64,000 nt of DNA from positions 21,648,501 through 21,712,500 of the forward strand of contig CM065389.1 of NCBI GenBank assembly GCA_033060915.1, written 5' to 3'. Below the pieces are notes generated by a model. That model was not told the DNA's origin, did not search any database, and was given only the letters and a program-made list of their open reading frames with translations. Positions within the stretch are counted from its first letter, which is position 1. Each line of letters opens with the position of its first letter. The stretch is from Euryodendron excelsum. Taxonomy: Eukaryota > Streptophyta > Magnoliopsida > Ericales > Pentaphylacaceae. The position numbers and the translations under genes were made by a program. This document shows, piece after piece, positions 51,214 through 62,847 of this stretch.

Positions 51214-52313
51214 TTATTTTATGGCATGCATTGGTTAAGGTCAAATAAGTACTTGCCTTAAGATTCAAAAAGGAAATAAACAAACAAACAAACACTTGCC
51301 TGAAGAAATTTGCAGTGAAATGCAAGAACACATCCTAATTTGATAGGCAAGTAGGTGACTCAGTGGTTGATTGAGGTTTCCAATTCAGTCCCTTTCCACA
51401 CTCCCTTGTGATTAGTCATCATCATGTACAAGTATGTGATTTATCTTGTTCGGAGTGACTTGTGGCCCTACTTAAACTCAAGATAACAGTAGTTGAATGC
51501 CTTCCAAGAATCTTCCTCTCCTTTCTTTTCAGTATCAATGCCATCTCCCAAGTTACAAATTACAATACCCTCTATTTTTTTGGATCCAACTTTTTGTACT
51601 CACCATTTGCCTTTCAAAATCTACAATTCTTGATTTGTTCATACCCATCATTTGTAATTTGGATGGTCGTTTTACCCAACAACAATCCAGTTAATTATAG
51701 TAAAACTACGTTATTTCATGGGATGAGATAAGGGATAAGGAATCTCGGGATAGTTAATATTTGGATTAACATATCATCCGAAGAGTAATTTTATCCTTCA
51801 GTCCCGGATCCAGGATTGCTTATTCCACCTTACTCGGAGTTATCAATCCCATGTATATATGATACAAAATCCTCTTTGAATTGCTTGTCCAGTCCCCCAT
51901 TAGCACAACCGAGCACTAAGGTTGATTTGGGTGCCCTAAATGGTTTCTTCCAAAAGTAGGGACATCTCTCCCAAATGTTGAGAATCAAAGTTGAAAATCT
52001 ACATGACAATGCACTTTAAGAGTCGTTTTTTCATTGGTATTGATGCATAAACAGATACCCCTTTGAGTTTATCGCTATAAGTATTACAAATTTATCAAAA
52101 ACATATATTACTTGAAAAATTTTTATCTACCTAATATGACATAATATTATTCACTATTTTAGCAAAACATAAGCATATTATCTAACCCCAAATATATACT
52201 TAAAATTACTTAAAAGACATATTTATAGTCTAGCATATATCCAACATTAGTTCAAATACACATTTATTACAAAAATATTAAAAAAAATAAACTTTTTAGC
52301 ACAAGATTAAATT

Positions 52314-52653
52314 TAGGACTGTAAACGAGCCGAGCCGAGCCGAACAAAGGGTTGTTCAAGCTTGGTTTAATAAGTTTATCGAACTTGAAAATGCGTTCAA
52401 GCTTGGTTTGATTAACTTTCGAACCGAGCTCAAATAAGCTTTAATCAAGCCAATCACGAGCCGAACTCGAGTAGCTTGATTTTTTAAGTGTATATAAGCT
52501 TATCGAGCCGAGTTCGAGCCGATCTTAAAAAATTGACGAGCTCTAAAATGTGTTCAAGTTTGATTTGTTTATATAACGAACCGATCTCAAACGAGCTTTT
52601 AACGAGCCGAACACGAGCCAAGCTCAAGTAGCTTGGTTCATTTTACAGTCCTA
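52314..52653. mobile_element. hAT-like MITE, 340 bp, rich in GAGCC/AAGCTTG words, in copy A
   Basis: Perfect 12-bp inverted ends TAGGACTGTAAA / TTTACAGTCCTA and a perfect 8-bp target duplication ATTAAATT (52306-52313 and 52654-52661). The empty site is in copy B at 60710-60717. The interior repeats ACGAGCCGA, TCAAGCTTGGTT and AACGAGCTTT many times in both orientations, so the element could fold extensively. Non-coding. Confidence 0.9.
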
Positions 52654-53007
52654 ATTAAATTCGATATTGACCAGTATCAGTTGACATTAATGTATACCTT
52701 GACCAATACAAAACTTATCTTTCTTGGCATTGTTTTTCATCACACTAGGGTATTGATGCTAGTGATATGTATGAACAAAAATCTAAGGAGATAACTTTTA
52801 TGCCATTCGAGCTACTTCGGTAAAGGGGACTGCACATCAAGTAACGTCTGCAGATTTGAAAAAACTATTACATTTTCACAATTTCAAGCCAACCCCAAAA
52901 TTACATTGTCATCTCCAATTTGAAATAATTACTTATAAATATCCAAAAATATAATCTGAAACTGCAAAAAGGATTGCAGTATAGCACAAAATACTTCAGT
53001 TCTCACT

Positions 53008-53644
53008 TTTTTTTTTTGCAGAGAGCTCAAATTCAAGTTCTAGGTTCAGAGGTGTCGGCTCCTAAACACAGGGGTCGACCCTTATATACAGAAAGTAATT
53101 CGGGGCAAAAATATGATGTTAACTTCAAACAGCCATAACTTATTTGTTTGAACTCAAATTTTGGTATATAAATTGTCGTTAGAAAGGTATTAAAGTTTTT
53201 TTTCCAATGGCTTTGGTCTCATAGCAAAATTCTAAGTATTGATAGAGTTATGACTAGAAAAATAGAGAATGCCCTAACTTGTGTGTTCAATTCTAATCAC
53301 AATACTCATGCATGGTACACTTATGAGGTCTTAACCTTAACAATAATAAATCAGTTGAGTTTAAGGGTCTCTAATTTATTCTCATGTCATAGCTAAGTCA
53401 GAAAAAGGGTTGGGTATGATCAGTTTCTCAATAACTCTACAAGAATACTTCAAGAAATTAGTTTATAAGACTGTAAACTGGGTTTATCTAAACCGAATTT
53501 TGTTTCATGATTTTATTCATCAATCTACAGCATGGATGTAGTATAAAGAGGATTCTAACTAACTAATTGCAAGTATATAAGCACAAGATGAGATTTCATA
53601 CCTAAACCCCAAGTTCTCCTTCAATTTTTTCCTAATTTTCTTCC
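53008..53644. other. Spacer between the two duplication copies
   Basis: Not shared with copy B. It contains TCGGCTCCTAAACACAGGGG and GCCATAACTTATTTGTTTG, words reminiscent of gypsy non-coding regions, and no gene. Confidence 0.4.
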
Positions 53645-54403
53645 TAGCCAAACACCAACTGCTGAAACTCTCTCTCTCTCTCTCTCTCTCTCTACGGTGG
53701 AGTGTTCAAGACCATACCAACATCAATACAAAGACTTACATGTGGGCGTCCCTCTTCATGAGGTGTCCTCCCCTCAAGCTACATGGATGATGAATCATCT
53801 AACTACTAGTCAAATTTGATTAGATCTAATTAATCAAGGTTAGCTTAATTAACGATTCTATTAGCTAATAATAACATATGCAATTAATCACAATTAAGCA
53901 CATACATAACACATTAATGATAATATGATAACTAAGGCCTAGGGTATTACAAAACCTCTCGTGTGGCAAAATATACCCAGATTCTCCCATAATCGCACAA
54001 GTATGCTGCCTGCCTCCTACTGCTGCTGCCACTGCTCGGCTACTGGCTTAAGCCATTTTTGGGCTATCATGGGGCCATTATACACAATGCTTAGGCAATC
54101 CCTAGGGCATGAGTTGAGCACTTCTTGGCCCGTTGTTGGAGCATCGTTGGGGAACAAAGGGCATCCATTCTCTGGCATTCTTTGCACACTTTGGGCTCCT
54201 AGAGCAAGTGCAAAGGCAGTTAGGAATGTCATGGGGCATGATGAAGCAATCCGTGACAAGAGGCCACATGGCGTGCCAGTTGGAGATGGGGCTTAGCATG
54301 GGGCTTAGCCATATAGCTTACGGAGATAGGGTGCTACCACTGCCCGCCAAGTCATCGCCAAGCAGGTACCACACAAACGGTTATGTGGCAATATACTTGG
54401 ATT

Positions 54404-55234
54404 CAGTGGCGGCTCTAAAAAAAGTTTTTTGATGGGGTCATATGAAAACCTAAATACTAATTTTAATATATACATAAAGTAATAAAATAGATTGATGCTA
54501 TTGTTTTTGGCCAAAAAGACGCAAATATATGTATTTTTACAACTGTCATCCATAAAATTTCATATTTTGAAAATGGTGCAAAAAAATCATTATTAATGTC
54601 ATCCAATATATCCTTCCTCATGTATCACCAAATAATCATTCATTCATATAGGTTGAACTAATAAACAAAACAAAAAAACATATTCACTATTCAATTTAAT
54701 CCTACAAATGATCGAGGAGTAAGATTAGCTAAGTGATAATAACGTTTTCACTCATATATACCATATGATTTCGGGTTTCATTCGCCCTCCCCCTCCTCAG
54801 GACTTTAGCTCTTCAATGTAGCAAAAAAAAAAAAAAAGCATTTATAGTGACCAATGGTGGGACCCCTAAAATAAAAGTTCAGTGACATTTAACTTCTCAT
54901 AACTCATAAATATTAAAAGAAAAATTTGAAAATAAGAGGGGGAGAAAATAGTGCGTGAGGAAGAAAAAGACTATAGGAAAGCACCGACTGCGAAATTAGC
55001 ACCAACGGCAGTACATCAATAGCTAGGCAGTAAAATTCTCTCTCTCGCTCTCTCTTCAATGGCACAAACAATGTGTTGGGTTTAAGATTTATGTAGGTTA
55101 TGAGGTTAAGTACTTTTATAGTGCGTTCAACAATGTATTTTTTTAAATATATAAGATTAAAAAAAAAATTGAGATTGTTAATTGGCTGATGGGGTCAGCT
55201 GACCCCACCAGCTGCTATGTGCCGCTGCCCCCTG
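54404..55234. mobile_element. hAT-like element, 831 bp, non-autonomous, in copy B
   Basis: Starts CAGTGGCGGCTC and ends GTGCCGCTGCCCCCTG, with an 8-bp target duplication CTTGGATT (54396-54403 and 55235-55242). Copy A has the empty site CTTGGATT once (43974-43981). The subterminal GATGGGGTCAGCTGACCCCA near 55188 is typical of plant hAT non-autonomous families. There is no transposase. A SINE (54713-54837) is nested inside. Confidence 0.88.
54713..54837 (+). mobile_element. SINE nested in the hAT-like element
   Basis: A-box-like AGATTAGCTAAGTGATAA, B-box-like GGGTTTCATTCGCCC, then CTTTAGCTCTTCAATGTAGC and 15 A (54823-54837). Same family as the SINE at 28856-28980. The target duplication is not clear. 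Confidence 0.65.
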
Positions 55235-56584
55235 CTTGGATTGCTCTGGAGCTTTCCAGGTTCTAATTTCTTCTACTAGCATATTGCATATTAGGCTTGT
55301 ATAGAATTCTAGAGTACTCTCACATTATAGATCATGGTATATTTGTGTGGAAGGTTTTAGAACCATATAACTTATATAGATGAGAGGAATATTCTAGAGA
55401 CTTGTACATATCCCTAATAGGAGATATTTGTAAAGATTATTTTTGAAGCTCATCTTCTATCGTATGATCCAATAAATCTCCACTGTAGATTAAGGAGGTG
55501 GAGTAATATAAATAGAGGTTGACTCCTCATTTGTAAATCCTGAAGGAAAATTAAGTGACATCAATTAATTCAAAGTCTCTTGAGTGTTCCTTCTATGAAT
55601 TGATCTTATGAGTTCTCTCAAGCTTTTTCTTAGCTTTCTTCTCAAGAATAAGCAAGGGTTAGGTTAACTTAGTTGCTGTGTGTATGGGCCGCACGGGAGT
55701 AGAAAAAATTACAATAAATAACTAATTCACCTATAAAAATAAAAAATAAAAAAGAAAGCTTAGAGCCAAAAATAGATAATAGATCTTTTTTCAATCATTT
55801 TCTAATTTTAATCTAGAAAACATTTAGTATATTGGGAATTTAAAACTTGGCAACTTGCTTGAATTAGCAAAGCCCTCATTAACTTTATTCAAAACATGTT
55901 ATGAATTGGGCTTGTTTTTACTTATTTTTCTTGCAAGAACCTAATAACAGTAACGAAGGAATTGATTGAGATTCGAATAGGCAGGTGGATTTCCAACTTG
56001 CTTCAGCACATTTATATATGTTGGAGGAGGGGGAAAATGCTTTCCCTAAAAGTGTGGTCACTTCTTTGGAGAAAGAGGAGATGTAATAACTTACTTTAAC
56101 TATTTTTAATTTTTTTTACTAATTTAATATTTTTGTAGGGAATCTGTTGTGAAGTAATTAAATAACATAAGGCCATCATAGAATTGACTGACCTGATGAT
56201 ATATATAATAGAATTTGAAAGGTAAGAGGCATCAGATTATTTTCTATTTTCTATTTTCTCCTATATAGAAAACATTTGGATGATCTCAAAGATCACCCTT
56301 TGTTCTGGACCAAATTACATTTTTTTCATATATAGCATGAACCTCCATGTCCAAAAACGAGTTGGCAGTGAATTTTCAAATCCTTACTCACCATGTACTA
56401 GTGGTAAACATGACAGATTGAATGACCTGGAAGTACAACTAAAGAATGAAAGGGATGGCATTCGATGATTGAGCACAACCATGGCATACGAAGTTTTCAA
56501 ACTATCCAACGAAGTAGGTATAGTTGACGGATGATTTCACCATGATCAGAAGTTATTGAAATCTTATATAAAAGGTTACTAAAT

Positions 56585-57144
56585 GTGATACTCACTTATT
56601 CAATTAATAGTTTTGTGGTACGTATATGTTATAGAGACCAACGGATGTCACCTTATTATTAATATTGTCGAGAACAAACCAAGCAGTTGCAAAGATAAAC
56701 AACTGTGCAAATATTTCTTGAATAAGAAGAGTAGAGTAGGTATTTGTTGATGTTTGGAGTGCTTTATTATTATTATTTTTACTTCACTTGAATTTGGCTT
56801 TTGGTGGCGTTTTAAAATTGCCTCTAAAGCCCTAAAAATAGGCCAGCAAAAGTTATTACAACATGTGATACTCACTTATTCAATTAATAGTTTTGTTGTA
56901 CGTATATGTTGTAGAGACCAACGGATGTCACCTTATTATAAATATTGTTGAGAACAAACCAAGCAGTTGCAAAGATAGACAACTGTGCAAGTATTTCTTG
57001 AATAAGAAGAGTAGAGTAGGTATTTGATGATGTTTAGAGTGCTTTATTATTATTTTTTTACTTGACTTGAATTTTGACTTTTGGTGGCGTTTTAAAAATG
57101 CCTCTAAAGCTCTAAAAAAAGGCCAGCAAAAGTTATTACAACAT
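56585..57144. repeat. 280-bp tandem duplication inside copy B
   Basis: 56585-56864 is repeated at 56865-57144 with few differences, both beginning GTGATACTCACTTATTC and ending AGTTATTACAACAT. Copy A has the sequence once (about 45394-45655), so this duplication followed the large one. Confidence 0.95.
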
Positions 57145-57325
57145 TTTTTTAACAACCGCCAGGTTATGTGTGTTGTGTTTTTTACACACTATGAGTTAAT
57201 TCTCATTGTCGTTTTCTAAGGCGTTGCCAAATGTTCAGCGGAGGCAAATTCTGGCCAATGATGATGTCATGATGAGGCAATTTGATGGCTTTTGTGGAAG
57301 GAACGCTATTGTAATTTAGATGTAT

Positions 57326-57346
57326 TGGCGTTTTCCAAAAACGCCA
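57326..57346. other. Perfect 9-bp hairpin (TGGCGTTTT cca AAAACGCCA)
   Basis: The arms are fully complementary with a 3-base loop. An upstream GGTGGCGTTTT at about 57083 is also complementary to the right arm region AAAACGCCACC. Such GGCGTTTT/AAAACGCC blocks are frequent in subterminal parts of plant CACTA elements. No CACTA ends were identified here. Confidence 0.5.
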
Positions 57347-60300
57347 CCTTATTCATTTTTTTTTTTTCCTCCCCCATTCTGGGCCATGTTTTGCTCTATT
57401 TCTAGATGTTCAATGTCATTGATTTATTTAAATTACCAATAGAGAAACCAGAATTTTATATATGTATATATATATATATATATAGCATCAAACAAGCCTT
57501 TTATCACTGGTTTATTTATCCATGTCGACAATTTTACAAGAGCATTTCTTAATTCCAAGCGGCAAAAAAGGAAACAAATGTAAAAATAGTTCATGGAAAG
57601 AATGACCAGCTTCTCTCATCACTTCCTTTCTGGCCGTCTCTGCCTAAGGATCACTATTTTATAGTTCCTGGATCAATATTACATATCAGGCAATGGATTA
57701 AAAAATCATAACAAATCATTGTGAAAAAAATCATGATCTTTGAACTTGTACATCAAGCTCTCTCTCAAGAGTATCGAGTGTGCTAGTGGTGCTTCAACAA
57801 TTTTCATTTTCTTCTGGGACACAAGCAAAAACTGTATTCCTCACCTCAAGAAGCAGCTCAGCCCTCTTCCTGTTGCTCACAATGAGCTCTTCTTTGAAGA
57901 TTGTCCAATAGAACTCTCTGTACAATATTATTGCCATATTATAGTAAAAAGTCATGTCTTACTAAGAAGTAAGAAATAAATACAATAAATTTTCACTATA
58001 ACTTTGTGTGGACCAACTTGCCTTTCTCTTCTCATTGAATTCAAGCTTTATGATAGGAAATCCTCAAGAACTGCAAAAGGAACGAATACAATGGTAAATG
58101 ACCTGAAAACCTGATAGTCCCAAGTGTAGTATCATGGAATTCCTCTATAATTCCACTGACAGTGTAGCTAACCCCGGCTTCCTTCTTTTTTGGGTCGCTC
58201 TTTTCTACTTAAATTTGAGTTGTTTATAAAGTGAAATTTCTAATATACCCAATATGATTTAAAGGTCTCCAATATTTTTGAAAAAAAGCTATTAGTATTT
58301 TAAAAAATAAAATTACTTACACAACTTCAAAATTGAGAACATCAAAAAGGTCTTCTCATTTATGTACTCGACAGCTCTCCCGCACTTCAGACATGAGTTT
58401 TTATCATTTTTGAGTTCGTATATATTATATTTAAATAATAATTTTTTTAATGTTTAAACAACTATACATTCATAGGAAAAAGTTCAGTGTTTATAAGTTT
58501 TTCAGTAGTCATTCTATCATAGTTTAGTCATGAGACATTTTTCTTTAAAATTTCTTTATTTTGTAATAAATTCACCTTGTTGATATAATAAAATACAACA
58601 TATCACGAACTAATAAAAATGACTAGTGAAAACTCAATACTATCTAAAGCTGAACATTTTTTTTTACATTACTTAACAGTATGAGAATGTCAGAGGTGAT
58701 AGAATAAGAGTTAGAACTGGAAGTGGAGAGAGCAAAAAAAATAAAAAAAAAAAAACAGAGAGACAACGCAAATGAAACAATTAATTCTTTTTAGAATTAA
58801 TTGCAAATGAAATTTACAAAGAAGACCACTCCAAACTAGAGTGTTACGTTATCATATTAGTATAAACCATTTACTATTTAGTTTTGTTAAACAATTAACC
58901 ACCATTTAGTTGAAATTACCCTACTTTTCCAGGGTAAGGAGTAGAGAAAATGCCTCAAGCCAATGTTCGACTATTAGATGCTACGACACTGAAGTAATCC
59001 ATCCCTTTATTAAGCCTCTTTATTATCATGTTTCCAACCGTCTTTGTTTTTAAAAAAGTGAAAACGACACCGAAAAAATATGCTTGACAATAAATTTTCT
59101 AAAAACTATTATTGACAATTTTTTGAAATATATATTATTTTTAAGAATTCTTTAAATTATTCAGTGAGTCTTTAAATGAATATATTATGAGAATGAAATA
59201 TGATCAACTTAAACCTAGTGCGAAATTAAATTTCACATTTGTTCATAATTTTTTGACAAGTTCATATTTCAGAAATACTGACTCTCATACTAGATACTTT
59301 TTTTTTTTTTCTCAACATATGTGCCAAAATTTCAAGTGGAGCGGAGATCTCTCATCTCAATAATACTTTACTTAAAAGATATGTTGTATAGAAAGATGTG
59401 AGTTTTGTGGATGAGATAATTATCTATTTTCGATTGATTTAAAATTTGACATATATGATGAGCATGGGAAGAATAATTAATCCAACAATTAGCTTCGTGA
59501 AATGTGAATCTGCTAAAAAGTTATGAACAGATGTAAAATGCAAGTTGATCAAACTCTTTAAATTTTTCATCATCTTTTGTTCCCAAAAACAAGAAAAATG
59601 AAAACAAAAATCAGAAAATGAGAAAAGTAAAAAAAAAAAAAAAATGATACCAAAAGGGCCCATTAAATAGTATTATGGTTTTTGTAGTTTCACCATTTAA
59701 TTGAGAGTATCAAGTAATGAAATAGATGACCTTTACTTTATGGCATGCATTGGTTGAGTTCGATTAAGGTCTCCAATTCACTCACTTCCCACACTCCCCT
59801 GGTCAATCATTACCATGCACAAATATATACTTTATCTTATTCGAAGGGATTCGTGGCCCTACTTGAACTTGAAAGAGCAGTCAGTCGAATACCTTCCAAG
59901 AATCTTCCCCTCTTTTTTTTTTTTTTTTGGTACCATTGCCATCTCCCAAGTTAAAAATTACAATCCCCTCTATTTCTTTGGATCCAACTTTTTGTATTGA
60001 CCGTTTGTCTTTCAAAATTTACAATTCTAGATTTGTTCATACCAATCATTAGTAATTTGGATGGTCGTACTCTTGCCAAGCCAACAACTATCCAGTAAAT
60101 TACAGTAAAATTATGTTTGTTTCATGGAATAAGATAGGAATAACAAATCTTGAGACAGTTAATCTTCGGATTATCATATCATCCGAAGTGTGATTTTATC
60201 CTTCAATCCCGGATCCAGGATTGCATATTCCACCTTACTCGGAGTTATCAATCCCATGTATATATTATACAAAATCCTCTTTGAATTGCTTGTCCAGTCC

Positions 60301-61280
60301 CCCATTTGCACAACCGAACATTAAGGTTGATTTGGGTGCCCTAAATGGTTTCTTCCAAAAGTAGGGACATCTCTCCCCAATGTTGAGAATCAAAGTTGAA
60401 AATCTACAGGACAATGTACTTTTAGAGTCGTTTTTTTCATTGGTATTGATGCATAAACAGATACATTTCGAGTTTATCACTATAAGTATTATAAATTTAT
60501 CAAAAACATATATTACTTGAAAGAAATTTGATGCACATAATAGGACATAATATTATTCACTATTTTAGCAAAACATAAGCATGTTATCTAACCCTAAATA
60601 TATACTTAAAAGTACTTAAAAGACATATTAATGGTCTAACATATATCCAACATAAGTTCAAATAAATATTTATTACAAAAATATTAAAAAGTAAACTTTT
60701 TAGCACAAGATTAAATTTGATATTGACTGGTATCAGTAGCGGATACCTTGACCAAAACAAAACTTAACTTTCTTGGTACTGTTTTTCATGCGGTACGGCA
60801 TGGTATTGATGCTAGTGACATGTATGAACAAAAATCTAAGGAGACAAATTTTATGAACTATAACCATTCGAGCTACTTCGGTAAACGGGACTGCACAGCA
60901 AGTAACGTCTGCAGATTTGAAAAAAAGTACTACATTTTCACTATTCCAAGCCAACCCCAAAATTATATTGTCATCTCCAATTTGAAAGAATTACTTATAA
61001 ATACCCAAAAATATAATCTGACACTGAAAAGCGGATCGCAGTATTGCAGAGAATACTTCAGTTCTCGCATACCTACAGCAATCCATTTGAGCAGTACCCA
61101 ACAAAACCCATGGACCCAGTTCTGTTTGGTTTCTCATAGGACGGCATTTCCATGGCAAGTATATATCATATGTATGAACTGAACAACGTGGAAAACTGCC
61201 TCCCTGATTCCAGTTACCTGAACATGAATGGGTTCCAGTCTTCGGGTTTGCTAGAAAATCCTCCTCCCACCAGGATCACT

Positions 61281-62847
61281 TTAAAATAGAGCGCTCCAAA
61301 CAGTTGCATCCCCTTCACCACATCTTTCGTGAACGAATTTTATTTTCTCCACGGATTTGCAAATTCCACTACAGCTCCAATCAAACGATGCAATGCAAAC
61401 GTTACCGGCCTGTGCCTTCCACTCACAATCTGCAATGTGGCAGGAATATAAATAGATCAAGGCCCCAAACTAAAAGACATTCTCCTTAATGTATGAAATA
61501 CCTGACAATCGTTAAATGATAGAGGACTGGTGTCTGCAGTTTTTATATTTTTAAAAACTTATTTTGGAAGTTCACTCGGTTCATGATGAACTCCAGGACA
61601 GAACAAGTACCTGGTGGAGTCCCACAGCACATATTGCGCTCATCAATGTGCTCAACTTCAAGACCAATGAACCACGAACCAAGTGACACGTCTTCATTGG
61701 CATACTTGTGCAATATGGCCCTGCAGAAAATCAACACTTCAAGAGTTTTTAACTCTGTAGGACATAAGAAAATTACATGTGAAAAGATGTCAAATAGTCA
61801 CCATTTCGTAGGGTCTCCGGGCTCCTATATACAGACCCATTAAGCAAATATATTTAAGCCATATCAGCAATCATTCTATGACGAAATTTCAGTGGATTGG
61901 CATATTAATATTTGATTTTTTTGGTTTGGAGTTTTTAATATGTCATAATTTTGGCCAACTTTATGAATTTAGGTAACAATCTGAAATTTAAAGAATTGCT
62001 GATGCAAGAATACAAGACTCATTGAACCAATGACCCTTTCGATCTGCTAATCCAGGACATAGAAAAGGCTTGACAGAAAATAAACTCAATCCTTACTGAT
62101 TAATTGATATGTATGTGGCCAATTCCTTTGAGAGAGCATAAATCTGCCCAGTTGCATGTCTGAAGTATTTATTCCCTTCCTCTCCAAATTTCCAGTACTC
62201 TGGTTCATGGTATTTGACACTCCTAGAGAACAGTAAAGAAGTGGTAAAAAGAAAATATAGTTATATAACACTACTGCATGAAGGAAGGAAAAAAAAAACA
62301 GAGAAGTAATCAATATGAAAGCTCTAGGATTACTTTTGAGAAAGAACAGGTCCAGATTTCATACACCCAATGTAAACTCTGGGCTTTGATCGGTGACGGG
62401 CAAGAGTTGCAGCCAGCATGCCTACAGCAGCCAAACATATGACAATGTTGACATTGAGAGTGGTGACCAAATTTTCATTAATAGACTAAAGACTGAAATG
62501 GGAAAGAAATGAAAAATATAGGAAGAAAAGACAATGCAAAGAGGCAGTGTGTACCCAAATTGACATGCACATCATCATCCACTTTGACATAGAAATCAGC
62601 ATCCCATTTTGAAACAGCAGTAGAGAAGAAAATTTTGGTTTTTGCAGACAACTCATGGTACCCTTCAACATGCTCCTGAAAGTTAACATGAGAACCAAAA
62701 TTGAGAACAAAATTCTGGTCAACCGTCCCCAATAGTTTTGTGTATATAATCTGCAATCTCATGTGCATCCTTACCAGCTTGAGGAAGTCCTTATGCTGAG
62801 CATCCTCTGAATCAATAGCTCGATCTAATATGCTGTTAGATGTTGCA
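61281..62847 (-). CDS. GT31 beta-1,3-galactosyltransferase, C-terminal part
   Basis: A Golgi type II membrane enzyme that transfers galactose in beta-1,3 linkage, in plants mainly onto arabinogalactan-protein glycans. Six exons are visible on the - strand: 62775-62847, 62555-62675, 62334-62421, 62097-62222, 61611-61720 and 61281-61429. All junctions are GT-AG with consistent phases and give about 221 residues ending at TAA (61281-61283). Features in order are [31 protein letters not shown], the metal-binding DDD in [14 protein letters not shown] (DDD codons 62571-62579), [46 protein letters not shown], the [19 protein letters not shown] block and CSGICKS. These match the plant B3GALT7/B3GALT8-like group. 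The transmembrane anchor and early exons lie beyond 64000. All visible exons are intact. Confidence 0.95.

Larger units (their letters stand above)
43116..53007 (+). repeat. Segmental duplication, copy A
   Basis: A 9.9-kb segment whose sequence recurs in the same order and orientation at 53645-61067. Shared landmarks are TAGCCAAACACCA plus a TC microsatellite at the start, a TATA-containing promoter-like stretch (44246-44253), GGAGAAAGTGG near 44800, a GGCGTTTT block near 45600, TCAAGCTCTCTCTCAAGAGT near 46281, and ATTGATGCTAGTGA near 52752. Copy A carries three transposon insertions absent from copy B, and about 300 bp (46640-46940) that copy B lacks. No protein gene is recognisable in either copy. 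Confidence 0.93.
53645..61067 (+). repeat. Segmental duplication, copy B
   Basis: 7.4-kb partner of copy A. It carries an 831-bp hAT-like insertion and an internal 280-bp tandem duplication not present in copy A, and lacks the three elements of copy A. Its right end lies about 214 bp downstream of the galactosyltransferase stop codon. Offset to copy A is about 10.5 kb at the left end and 8.06 kb at the right end, the difference being insertions and deletions. Confidence 0.93.

Noticed and set aside
60265..60480. 71-residue - strand frame in copy B with a counterpart in copy A
   Set aside because: Short, no recognised domain, and the copy A version differs by substitutions and frame changes. 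Not supported as a gene.
60748..61182. 144-residue + strand frame antisense to the galactosyltransferase 3' flank
   Set aside because: No similarity recognised; the copy A counterpart is broken, so no sign of constraint.
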